Positions 47,690-57,895 of a stretch of DNA of 64,000 nt are shown piece after piece. Below the pieces are notes generated by a model. That model made no database searches. It saw only the letters and a program-made list of their open reading frames with translations, and was not told the DNA's origin. Location: the NCBI GenBank assembly GCA_037576215.1, contig JBANDB010000006.1, positions 4,154,001 to 4,218,000 of the forward strand, written 5' to 3'. Each line of letters starts with the position of its first letter. Position 1 is the first letter of the stretch. The translations under genes and the position numbers were made by a program. This stretch comes from Armillaria gallica (lineage: Eukaryota; Basidiomycota; Agaricomycetes; Agaricales; Physalacriaceae).

Positions 47690-49832
47690 ACAATCTCCGA
47701 AGACTCGCTCGCCCGGACACCAGAATATCAACATGAGCAAGATGATATCCAGAAGAAAATCGCCCGACTCCAAGCCCAAGCGCCCAGCTCCAGTCTGATG
47801 TTCTAATCTCGCCAAAGAAGAGCGCTTAACGGTAACTAGGGAATATGTAGACACCGCCAAAACCATCTCCAAGTGAGTAGGCTGCTGATATTGTGGACGC
47901 TACCTGAACCTATCTACGCTAGAAAAGAAACGAAGGATTTCTAAAGTTTGCACCGACTCAGCTATACCGCGTCAAACATGTCCCGCAACGAAGGCACCAA
48001 TTCCATCATCTTCCAAAGTACCGACACCTTTGCCTCCAAAGCCTGCGCTCTCAGCCGTTTTGGCAAAATCAGCAAACAAAAACAAGCCCCTCCGCCTCAA
48101 CGATGACAACGACAACGACGGAGAAGTTGACGTTGAACCCTCACAATCAGCTATATTCATCAACAAGCCTGCTGAGCTGAAACAAGCAGCTCGACCGTAC
48201 CACAACGAAAGGCTGGTTCTCATCGAAGATTTCGTGCCGGTGCCGGGCCTTTACGGCCACAAGCCATGCGATGACCCAATATTCGAACAGCCGGAACAAA
48301 GTCGGATATATGGCTTTCGTGTGTAGTCTGCCCTAAATTGACGTTTTCATTCTCACTTTTTCTTCTAGCTCTCACATCCTTCCACATGAGCACCTACAAG
48401 TTCACTCGGCAGGACATTTCTACATCTCCCCATCCCGACAAACGAGATTATGATATTCTTATGTGCGGCAATTGGTTTACGATTGCAGTCGTCGCCGAAC
48501 GTAGTCTTATCAAGTGCAGCAAAGCGCCCGTGACCATTGACGCGGATGACGAAGGCAGGAAGCAGAAGAGAAAACCATCCAAACCATTAGGGAAGAAGTG
48601 TGTCAACATGAAGCTCGTCGACTTTGGTTCAAGATTATGCCTCGGCGTCTTCTGCAACTGGCGGCAAAGTACCGTTTCGGTCATTGCTATTGGAGTCGGA
48701 GTGACGGCTTTGGCATAAAAAAGCTAGAGAATGGTTCGAAGGGGAAGATTTACAAGGGCGGCAGCCGAGGTGCCTTCGAATCGATGTCCAAGTTGAAAGA
48801 GGGCGATGTCATTGCGTTGATGAATCCCAAACATTCTGAGCCATTTCAGGTATTCATGCCTCCTTCACGTCGTGGTCTTTCTCATCGTTCGTAGCATGCA
48901 ACCAGTGATCCCCATCCCGCAAACAATATCCTCGCACTGACACCGGAATCTCCTGGCACGATCATTGCGATAGGCCGAGCAAAAAACCTGGGAATGTGCA
49001 GTCATTATTTAAACGCGACGGATCGGTGTACGGTTCATGGTGCGACAAATGTGCAAGCGATATCTATGAATTTGGTCATGCTGCACATCCTCAAATTCTC
49101 TGCTTCGTAAGTGAAGTCACTTTTGAAAAATGGTTCACTCTTACTTTTTTCCAGGTCTGGCATGTCGAACACCGCATTCAAGAAACGAAAACCCGCCTAC
49201 GATCCTACACGGCAAGTAACCTGAAGATGCAGAAGGTTCAGCGGCCTACGTGGTATTAGGAGATGTCGTAACAGGCTCGGGTCCAAGTTCACTAGAGGTT
49301 GCGGAAAGTATTGGCAGCGAAGGGCAAGCGAAGTTACGCGCTAAAAGATGCAGATAAGGCTCGCAAGACCCTTTTGAACCGAGACGAGGAGGGGATGAAA
49401 GCCTAGGGAGTGTGCTCAGAAGGAGGAGGAGAAAGGAAAGGAGGATGGAAGGAAGAGACAACGAAGAGAGCCCCAAGACTGAACCGAGTACGAAGGAAAG
49501 TACCTTGAAGAGCCATTACAGTGCAGAGATACTCAAGCAAGTAGGCTTCGATCCCGCAGCCAGCGAGAATGGGTCAGCCACGGGACGAATTCTCATCTGA
49601 GGCAGAAGGTCCGTTGAGTCTTGAGTAACATTTGTTCAATGTCGTTGACGTTCCTCACCAGCTCGACGTGCCGGCAGCTCTGCAGTCATCAAAGAGACCT
49701 TCAAGTCGATTTGGCGCGGCGACCTAAACTGAGGGTACGCTCTCATGTTACAGCGCCGGTCAGAGAGAAACTACCTTTGACTACAGTGGGAATGCTAGCA
49801 TTGGGGATGCCACGATGGCTGATCTTGACGAC
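47690..49832 (+). pseudogene. MCM10: Mcm10 replication-factor relic, copy 2
   Basis: Family pieces in order: KIARLQAQAPSSS; PPKPALSAVLAKSANKNKPL (48033 on) to LIEDFVPVPGLYGHKP; YDILMCGNWFTIAVVAERSL (48450-48510); KCVNMKLVDFGSR (48595-48635); SKGKIYKGGSRGAFESMSKL then KEGDVIALMNPK (48737-48830); NNILALTPES; FKRDGSVYGSWCDKC (49005 on); KSHYSAEILKQVGFDPAASE (49505-49570); and the C-terminal RVRSHVTAPVREKLPLTT (49733-49790) ending near GDATMADLDD. The last piece is missing from copy 1, so this copy is the more complete at its end. Cysteines of the zinc-finger-like region are partly lost, and stops interrupt the frame (for example at 48716). Confidence 0.8.
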
Positions 49833-49999
49833 TGAATATTGGAATCGCATACTTGATATCCATTTAAATCTACATACCTCGTATAGTACACAATAATTCG
49901 TAAGACTGAAAATGAAAGCTACAAATGATGGTCGATGAAGAACATCCTTGTATCTCATTTTGCAAGAGAATGTTTGGAGTCGCGAAAAAGAGGGAGTTA

Positions 50000-50660
50000 T
50001 GAATAGAATATCTTGTATACAGTTCCCCGGGAAGTTCGTCGTCTCGGGATCCTTTAAAGTAACATCGTCTGCTGCACTACCGGGTCCGTGGTAATACAGC
50101 GTAAGGTCTGTCAAAGACGGCGCATCTCCCTGGGTGTTCGAAGATTGGACGACCCTCGCTTCACCTTTCCCTGCGTTCCTTGAAGAATTGTTGGAGGATG
50201 CGCCTAGTACGGTCGTCTGCCATATGTGAAGGTGCACTCTGTGGTAGGATACCCTAATCCTAGCGGGGACAGGGTAAGGTCTATTGAATACGGCGCGCCT
50301 CCCTGACGAGAAGGATTTTAACTCTTCCGTTGCTGGGTCGTTGTTCGATGACGAATCAAGTGGAGTAGCGCTGAGTTTCCCGACAGTCCAAGACTGTCTA
50401 GTGGTAGAATACGGATCCTTCGCTGGTATATTCCTGCTCACTCCTCAGTTAGCCCACCAAAACATTTTTAAGCGAACAGCACTTGCCTCCTTTTCCGTGG
50501 AGCGTGTTGGCTGATAGAATGTAGAGCATGGATCTCTCCTCCATCCTGCCTTTCCTTGCTCATCAGAAATTGGCAGTACTGAATGGAGTTCGTCACCACA
50601 AATCGAGGGCCAGAGAAGATTAGGCAAAGGCAGGGTGGAACGGGAGAGCAAGGGTCTACA
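50000..50660 (-). repeat. Repeat family U, copy 5
   Basis: Near-identical to copy 2 (14060-14690). The motif occurs at 50101 and 50274. The reverse-strand frame is longer here (232 codons, 50441-49743) because it lacks stops present in copy 2, but it overlaps the end of the Mcm10 relic on the other strand. Confidence 0.55.
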
Positions 50661-51049
50661 CAAGGGTTAACGTTAGTCAAAGAATGGAGAAATTATAACT
50701 CACTTATATAGAATCCCACGCCATTTTTGACCCACATCTCGGTGGACTAGCACCCTTGCACCTTGTTCGTTATCATAGGCAGCTTGTTCGCAGGAAAGCG
50801 ATACGTCGTCTCCGCGCGACAAAAATATTGAGGTTGGATGTTGAGGCTGCTGGCATTGATAAGGATGAGAGTGGGCGTGCGTGAAGGAGCGGAGGATCTA
50901 CTTTGAATCATATTGGCCAACAAGGAACATAATCATAGAAATACGACTTACTTTTAAGCTTCAACTTCTCCACTTTGTTCCTCGACGTGATACCCGTTTC
51001 GAAAGGGAGTGTACTTGCATCCAGAAAATCCACCGTTGAACCGTGTTGC

Positions 51050-51517
51050 AATGCTGGCTTGTGCGATGTTATGATAAGACATGGTGTTGATGACTAGATA
51101 TGAAATGAAATATTCATGCCCATCCGCCGGGCGGTGTTCCTGATCTTGACTATGGTCATCGACAAGCCGTTACAATAGGCTGATATCGTCCAGGGACGAC
51201 TGGCAACACCTCGTCAAGAGCCATGGTAGTGTTATGTTCGGTCCTACAAGCGGCCATTGACGCTCTACGAGAAATCCTCTCTTTGTACCGGCACGTCTCC
51301 AAGCAGATATCTGAAGTAGTCTTCCGGACTCCCAGTCGCTAATCCCACGCCATTGTGGTCGATCCCAGCGTCGCCCATCCAACAAGAAAGCTCGTCTGCA
51401 GCTCTGCCAGCGTGCGGGTATGCTGTGTTTATCGGGTCTGGGATAACAGGCAGGGCATTTTCATGTACGCTGATTGAGGCAGACAGGTTGGATGTCGTGA
51501 TGTTGGAAGCGAGGGAT
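51050..51517 (+). pseudogene. FAD-dependent oxidoreductase fragment 10 (5' part, truncated)
   Basis: Almost identical to 15100-15541: SSSAALPACGYAVFIGSGIT, GRAFSCTLIEADRLDVV, MLEARD, and then an abrupt change at 51517. Nothing of the rest of the oxidoreductase follows. Confidence 0.75.
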
Positions 51518-51745
51518 TCCGAGTCCTATGTATATAGGATTTCGGTCCTAATGCAAACCTGAACTTACCGTGGGAAATTCTATTTGGGCAATCAATCCAT
51601 CACGGCATTTGCCGACTTATTCACCTGAGCTTATCATTGGAGTTTTTTCTATTCAGTCTCGTTTCCTTCCGATTACTTTCTCCGATTCTCTCCTCCTTGG
51701 CTTGGACGCTCTCTGAGGAAATGCTTTCTCTGACCCGATTATCCC

Positions 51746-52810
51746 ATGTCCCCTTACAAATGTTTCTCAGTTTTACCCCCTCGGGTCGCGGCTGGGGAAA
51801 CCGGTCAATCGCAGCAAGGCCTGGTGGAATTCTTCCATAGTCATATGCATCTATGTCTCAAGGTAAGCGTCGTTACGTCCCGTGCTCACATGTTTGCTGA
51901 TTTTGTGACAGCCATCTTTTCTCTTGGCCACGTCTTCAAAGTTCCAGGCAGCCTTCGAGACGCGATTCCAGTGCACGGCCGTTGGATTACCACTAATTTC
52001 ATTCCGGGCGCGAGTAGAGAAAAAGCACTGAGCAGGCCTTCATATCCTCCTCAGAATTCGGTTGTGAAGTCTCCGCCTCGGTAAGCGACCTAGTCACTTC
52101 AGGATATGTAACCTTGACTTACAGCTTTGAAGTAGCAAGCCTTCGTGGAAGAGATAGTGATCGATCGGTTACCCTTTCCATGGCTCACAGAGTGACGGGT
52201 GGATCCAGGTGCGTCTTTATTCTTTCATTTCGTTACCTTTGCTTACCCTCGCCACTGGATATCAAGGACAATAGCTTGGTCGTACCTCAAAACTGTTTCC
52301 GCGCAGATTCAATATCTTGTCCGCGGAAGATGTCAAGGGCTGATAAAATTGCATGGCATGGTGCCTTGTCGGATCGTCATCTTCTGGTTGTTAACATTGA
52401 CTCTCCCAACCTTTGTACCTCCTTATTGCGCCATCAGTATGAGTAGAAAGCTTCTCAATATGCGGGATTATGATCTAAGGCAGTCATGTTATCTTGGTCT
52501 CTATTGTACGTCGCGTGAATGCTTTCTGTATCTAATCAGAGCTGATCTTGGCTTGACAGGAAACATCAACTCCCTACACAAATCTCCTTCGATTCGCCAT
52601 CACATTTTGAAGTCACGGATCAGTGCGACAAATTGCGGCATGGTGTCAGTACAGAGCAGGTATCCTGACTGTACACTTCGACTACTGTTTCCTTTTTGTT
52701 GCTATCATTGATATCGGGTACGTGTTTAGCGCTTCAAGCTTCAAGAGTACGGATGTCAATCAAACTGTATCTTTTGCAAATTTGAGAAAATACCGCTTGC
52801 AAGCATGACG
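51746..52810 (+). CDS. Unrecognised multi-exon gene candidate
   Basis: Exon-intron-like structure: a frame from ATG 51746, a possible intron GTAAGCG...TGACAG (about 51862-51910), a coding-like stretch ALSRPSYPPQNSVVKSPPR, another intron GTAAGC...TTACAG (52081-52125), then FEVASLRGRDSDRS, and a GTGCGT near 52209. Later a hydrophobic stretch VIFWLLTLTLPTFVPPYCA suggests a membrane segment. I do not recognise any domain, the downstream frame is uncertain, and it may be a relic. It starts just beyond the breakpoint of duplication X. Confidence 0.28.
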
Positions 52811-54514
52811 TCACTGTCGGATGTCGGAAACCATTTCGTCAAATTTGTGGGTGTACAATCACTAGGACGGGCGCGTCTGCGCCACATTCTCCAACCCTGA
52901 ACGCCGCTGATCCCTCCCTGATTTTTCCCCGATGACATTTCCGTACCGTTTTCAGCGCCGTGAATCTGATTGCCAACGGCCGACCGGATGTCAGGCAGCA
53001 TCCGGCCTCCGAGGGTTGCGGCTGCCAATCTTAATGTCTTTTCCTGCCAATCCTAAGTCGACCTTTTTTGTCTTTCAGTATGACGCCATATGGATACGTG
53101 ATACATTGTACAATGTCTTGTCAAAAGTTTAATGTCTTCTATCTTCAGCTCGCTCATGTCTTTACCAACATCGTCTGGTGGGAACGGTGACGCGTCAATA
53201 CTAAGCCATAGGTGCTTCCTTCTGATGTATTTCTATGTCTTTACAGTGTCAGCACTGATTTTTCTCAGACCATATGTCTTCGGGTCGCGGCGCTAATTTT
53301 GTTTTCAGGTCACTCATGTCTTCATATCTTTAAGATACTCAACATCTTCACCCAGTGCTTGTAGACTCGAACCAGTCTACGAGGCCCCAAGAACCCCGGG
53401 TAGCAACTATCTCACCCCCCACCTGCCCGTAAGCTCTCGCGAGAGGCAACACCGCGTGCAACACCGAAACCGACTGGGACAATGACGACGATGGGGCCTG
53501 AGGCTCGGGCACGCATTACGTCGAAACCGGTACCATCCTTTCCTACCCGCTCTACCACACACAGAGATTTCGTACACGGAAACGACCACGGACGAAGTGG
53601 AGGATCCGAAATCGGCTGCTATCTGCAGGCACCGCGCGGATATGAGTGTTCAGCTACGGGGACGCCAACGAAGACGAACAGGGCGATGACGCCGAAGACG
53701 AGGGGGCCTGGGAGGGTCTGGGGACATTGGAGGGGTATAGAGGATGGCAGGCAGTGGAAGGAGAGGAAGGAGAACGTGCTCAGGAGGGTGCAGGAGGGTG
53801 GAAAAGTATGAGCCGGAGGGGCAGGAGCAAGATCAGCCTCCCCGACATCCAATGAAGGCAGTGACGACGACGTCCATCCGGGCATTGAGTATACCCAACC
53901 CATTACGCGACTATCGACACCAAAACGACGACGACGCAAGCACCGACGGCCCCGCCGCTACTACCCCAGCCCAAATCCAACCTGGACTCCTACTGCTACT
54001 ACAAGGGCGCTTTAGTCGCCCTTTCCAGTATCGATGGACGGCTATTCGACCCGTCGAATGCACCAGCAATTTCGATCTGCCAACCCCATCGACGCCCGCC
54101 GCTGCCGACCCCGTTTTCTCCCGACTTCGGAGTGACCGGCACCAGTCAGTCCGCTCCATCAGGAGATACCTACTTTGCTACATCGCAATATGTACACTAA
54201 TGTAGTCCTGGTAGCGCCGTAGCACAATCCCCCATATGTAGCGGCCTGCCGACCGCGATAAACGGAAAAATGAATATATTGATAGTAGGAATTACAGGCT
54301 CATGTGTTATGTTTTTCAAGTTTCAAGCCGGAGCAACCATAGGGAGCGTCTTTTCAAGGTTAATCAAAATGCTTTGGTGTAACTGTTAGTTTGTGTGGCT
54401 TTCTATGATTTACGGTTACCCGTTCGAACCTTGCTCAGGCTTTTTTCCCCACTTGTTTTGTCGCTTTCACGTATTGACACCGTCTTTAGGGTTGCGCACG
54501 AAACCTCCAAGGGG
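52811..54514. other. Unassigned region, GC-rich in 53340-54210
   Basis: From 53340 to 54210 the base composition rises clearly in G and C, and long frames of low complexity occur on both strands (forward 53482-53811 and 53744-54205, reverse 53939-53619). No recognisable domain. It may be a decayed gene with a Pro/Ser/Thr-rich product, for example the stretch SICQPHRRPPLPTPFSPDFG. After 54230 composition drops sharply to AT-rich. Confidence 0.35.
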
Positions 54515-54586
54515 GGTAAGTAACCGTTTGTTACTGACCCCTTCCCAGGGGGTTGGTTTTGCTACGGTAAGTTACCGTTACTTACC
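54515..54586. repeat. Inverted repeat, GGTAAGTAAC / GTTACTTACC
   Basis: GGTAAGTAAC at 54515-54524 pairs perfectly with GTTACTTACC at 54577-54586. A second palindrome, CGGTAAGTTACCG, lies at 54565-54577. It sits at the left edge of the AT-rich transposon area, about 500 bases before the pogo-like transposase, and could be a terminus of that element or of a MITE. No matching right terminus was found. Confidence 0.7.
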
Positions 54587-55102
54587 TCATCACGTGCATT
54601 ATTTACGAGTCCGAGGATTCGTTCTTTTGTGCTACATTTTGAACTACAGTGTACTACCGGTCCTTGGGACATCATGGTTCCTTGGGACAAATGGAAATAG
54701 CTCCGGTCCCTATGGATGGAATCATACCAAAATTGACATAGACACTCTTCTATGTATATATTATATCCTCCAAAAGTTTCATGCCGAACGAATAGTAATT
54801 GCGTGCGGTAGAGATGGCGATACATCAAAAAAAGCTCAATTAGGCAAAAACACAACTTTTGTTCACGAAATACTCATTTCCGACATGGATTATGCACAAA
54901 ATTAGTGCTGCAGTCGCGTAGATAACCTCTTTGGCTACAACATTGTCTCTTACAGCGAAGAATTTGGGCAAAAATTCGTGCCTCCAGACTGCGATTTGTC
55001 GGATGAGGCACAAGTGTGACATCAAGTGACTGTTCGCGTCAAATTTTTGTCTTCGCGCGTGTTCCTGCTCCCTAAACTGGCACGGTATTACCCCTTATAA
55101 CC

Positions 55103-55858
55103 ATGGTGTACAAGGCAAAGTCCCAAAATGTGAAGAAAATCAAGGAACAAAAGGGGAAATCAGATCGAATGGAAGCAGCTGAATGGAGGCAGGCTCGGGA
55201 CTCGGGGTTAAAGATCTCCTTTCGCAATATTGCTGCGTGTCATCAAGTCTCGAGCTCCACTCTGGAACGTCGATGTAACCAGGAAGGCATGCCAATGACT
55301 CAATTCAATGCGGGGAAGCAAAGACTCATGGTCATGGAGGAAAGCATGCTTGTACAGTTGATCCTCGAATCTGCAAGCCAAGGATTTCCATTGGCACATA
55401 ACGAGATTGAGCAGTTTGTGAATGCAATCTTGCAAACAAGGATTGGGGCAGATGAAACTGTAGGAAAGCAATGGTATTTCCGTTTTCTGGATCGTCATCA
55501 TGATATCCTTCAGACTCACTGGAGTAAACCACTTGACATGCAATGAGCTAAATCCTTGAACCCTGTTGCAGTCAAATCCTGGTTTGATATTGAAGAGTTC
55601 GTGGTGAAGCTGGGAATCAAACCTGGAAATATCTATGGGATGGATGAAAGTGGGTTTCCTCCTGCAAACCAAGGGAAAACAAGGGTGGTTGGAGGAAGAG
55701 GAACAAAGACTCAACATAAACAGGGGTGTGTGGATTTAGAGAATGTGACTGCAGTGGTTACTATCTGTGCAGACGGGACCACAGTGAAACTGATGATCAT
55801 CTATAAGGGGAAAAACTTTATGCAAAAATGGAACAATGACAATGTTGCAGATGCATAG
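55103..55858 (+). pseudogene. Pogo/Fot1-like DDE transposase, truncated
   Basis: The N-terminus begins MVYKAKSQNVKKIKEQ, followed by a helix-turn-helix and a CENP-B-type region ending FRFLDRHHDILQTHWSKPLD. An in-frame TGA at 55544-55546 interrupts the frame; the same frame continues AKSLNPVAVKSWFDIEEF, IKPGNIYGMDESGFP (the first catalytic Asp of the DDE_1 family) and VVTICADGTTVKLMIIYKGK to a stop at 55856-55858. The rest of the catalytic domain, with the second Asp and the third acidic residue, is absent. Transposases of this kind (Tc1/mariner superfamily, pogo group) cut and paste at TA sites. Inactive. Confidence 0.85.
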
Positions 55859-56195
55859 TAAGAGGTTATTTTGCATCTATTTAAAATCTACAATCATGGG
55901 ACTCCAATCAGCACTCCTCTTGGCTGCATCTCTACTATCAGAAAGAGAGGTGATCTTTCAAGTAGACCCTAAACAAATGTTCATGAACATGCTGCATGGA
56001 ACAAATAATGTTCACCTACTTTACATGGCCTGGACAGGATTAAGGAAATGGCTAGAACGTGGAGACCAATTCCTCTTCAAATATGCTGACCAGTATTGCT
56101 TGGGAAAATGGCCTCAATCACCTATGTCTACAGATGCTGGATTGTATGAGCAGCTGAAAGAAATCAAAGACCCAGCAAACAGGATAAGATGCTGA
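55836..56195 (+). other. Open frame of unknown nature
   Basis: A 119-codon frame follows and slightly overlaps the transposase end (for example FLFKYADQYCLGKWPQSPMS). It does not match the expected remainder of a DDE_1 transposase, and I do not recognise it. It may be leader or remnant sequence of the following retrotransposon. Confidence 0.25.
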
Positions 56196-57895
56196 TGTGC
56201 TCAGTAATGGGCAGCATGCAAATGCAACAAGTGTCTAGACTGTCAATCTAGATACTAAATCACACACACACAATCACCAATGTTAAGTTCAAGGGTGAGT
56301 ATGGTAGAAGCACTCGTGGTGTATTTAGATATCGATAATCAATTGGGTTTGTTTCAAAACAACTTCGATTCAAGTCTAAAATTGTTTACATGAGACACAC
56401 TAATCGCGATAGTGAGGTATATGGACATGGGGGTTTTGTAAGGTATAATTTGAGTGGCTTAGACTTGCAATGACTTCGTCTAGGAGAGCTGGTAAGGCTT
56501 TAACTAGACAAGCTTTAACAATTGAACAATCAAAGACCTAGAGGTCTACAAAGAGCGTAATTGCTCTGGAGTACATGGACTCGATTACAACACAAGCACA
56601 TGCACTTGCAACAAAGAACCAAAGTTCTACAAAGAGTACACAGACTCTACAAAGAACTCACAGGTCCTGGCTTCAAGTATGAGACTTGCAAAGAGTACAC
56701 AGACTCTAGAGTACACTGACTTATTAACTGTTCGAACTTAAAGTGTTCTAGGGCTTATTTCACTTCAACTAGGCAATGTCTTCAGTCTGTGGTCAACTTA
56801 GTATGTCTAGATCACTTTAGTTGGTGAGGGAGCATGAGGCCTTTGTATGTGGAGCAGTTCAATTAACTAGCAAGGCACAAATGCAAGGATGACTCTTCTT
56901 CCTACTTAGTTCTTCTAGATTACTTATAGCCACCCTTTTGGGGTTGACTTGGTAAACTTAATTCACTTCAGTCGAGGATATGCAATTAAAACCAGTGATT
57001 GATTAGGTAGCTATAAGGCTACTAGTACAAACACAGGGGAATGCTTTCCTGCTGTTATGCGTCTAGTTGCTGCTAATTTATACGATTTCTAGTCTAGGTA
57101 TAGGAGCCTGTATCTAAAAGGAATTATGGTATGAGCTTTGGGTATCAATACAAACAATGAGTAATTAATTTACAAGGATTGCACCATTCTGAGGTTTCTA
57201 TTCAGTTGAACGGAATGACTAGTGGTCATTCTATTGCTGAGGAGTGCCCTAATGGTCTGTAGGAACTCCTTGCTACTCCTTCATGCCTTGCCATATAGAT
57301 TCCTATTCAATACTACAGATTGCATGGTATCTCGAGGATGTAACCACCGCTTGTGATTGATCATTGGACCAAGATTGTATTTTCTTTGATCACTGTGCGA
57401 TCTTTTAGCTATTTTGGCACCAAGCATCAGTTATTCAGCTATTCCAAGGTTATTCTTGTTCTAGACTAAGTTCATTTCACATTGTGAATGGTTGTGGACT
57501 TAGCGATTCTCTTCTAGGTTCATTCAGGTCATCGAGATGATGAGTAATCTAGTCCTTCTGTGTTCTGCCTTATGTTTGTAACCCATCTCAATGTGTCCCT
57601 TGGTTCCAACTGTAACTAGTCTTGTTTTGGGCAGGGAATAGCATTCAGTATTGAAGGCTTATAGAGTTGACTCATCTAGATGTCACTTCTAAGTCCATTC
57701 TTATACTGTATTGCTCACTATCTTATGTAGTTATTCTAGCTATCAGTGTAAAGCCTTCACTATAGCTCTCTGTACTGCTTGTAGACTGTGTTATTTGATA
57801 TAAAATCGCAAAATCTATGAGTAGCCTGATACCAAGCATATCAATGCTTACTTCAAATAATACCCTCTCATAGAACCATCCTGGAGAAACAAGGC
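56196..57895. other. AT-rich non-coding stretch before gag
   Basis: There is no open frame of note. A 20-bp exact direct repeat lies at 56630-56649 and 56689-56708, in a zone rich in variants of CAAAGAGTACA. The stretch is in the place of the 5' LTR and leader of the gag element, but I could not fix LTR ends or a primer-binding site. Confidence 0.4.

Larger units (their letters stand above)
46228..51517. repeat. Segmental duplication X, copy 2
   Basis: This is the counterpart of 10381-15541 in the same orientation. The end is sharp: after GAAGCGAGGGAT (to 51517) the sequence continues as unrelated DNA, where the other copy goes on into the FAD-oxidoreductase. Confidence 0.8.

Noticed and set aside
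49743..50441. 232-codon reverse-strand frame as a gene
   Set aside because: It overlaps the end of the Mcm10 relic, its counterpart in the other duplication copy is broken into short frames, and it shows no domain.
53482..54205. Two overlapping forward frames in GC-rich DNA as genes
   Set aside because: Long frames are expected by composition, peptides are low complexity, and there is no motif or clear splice structure.
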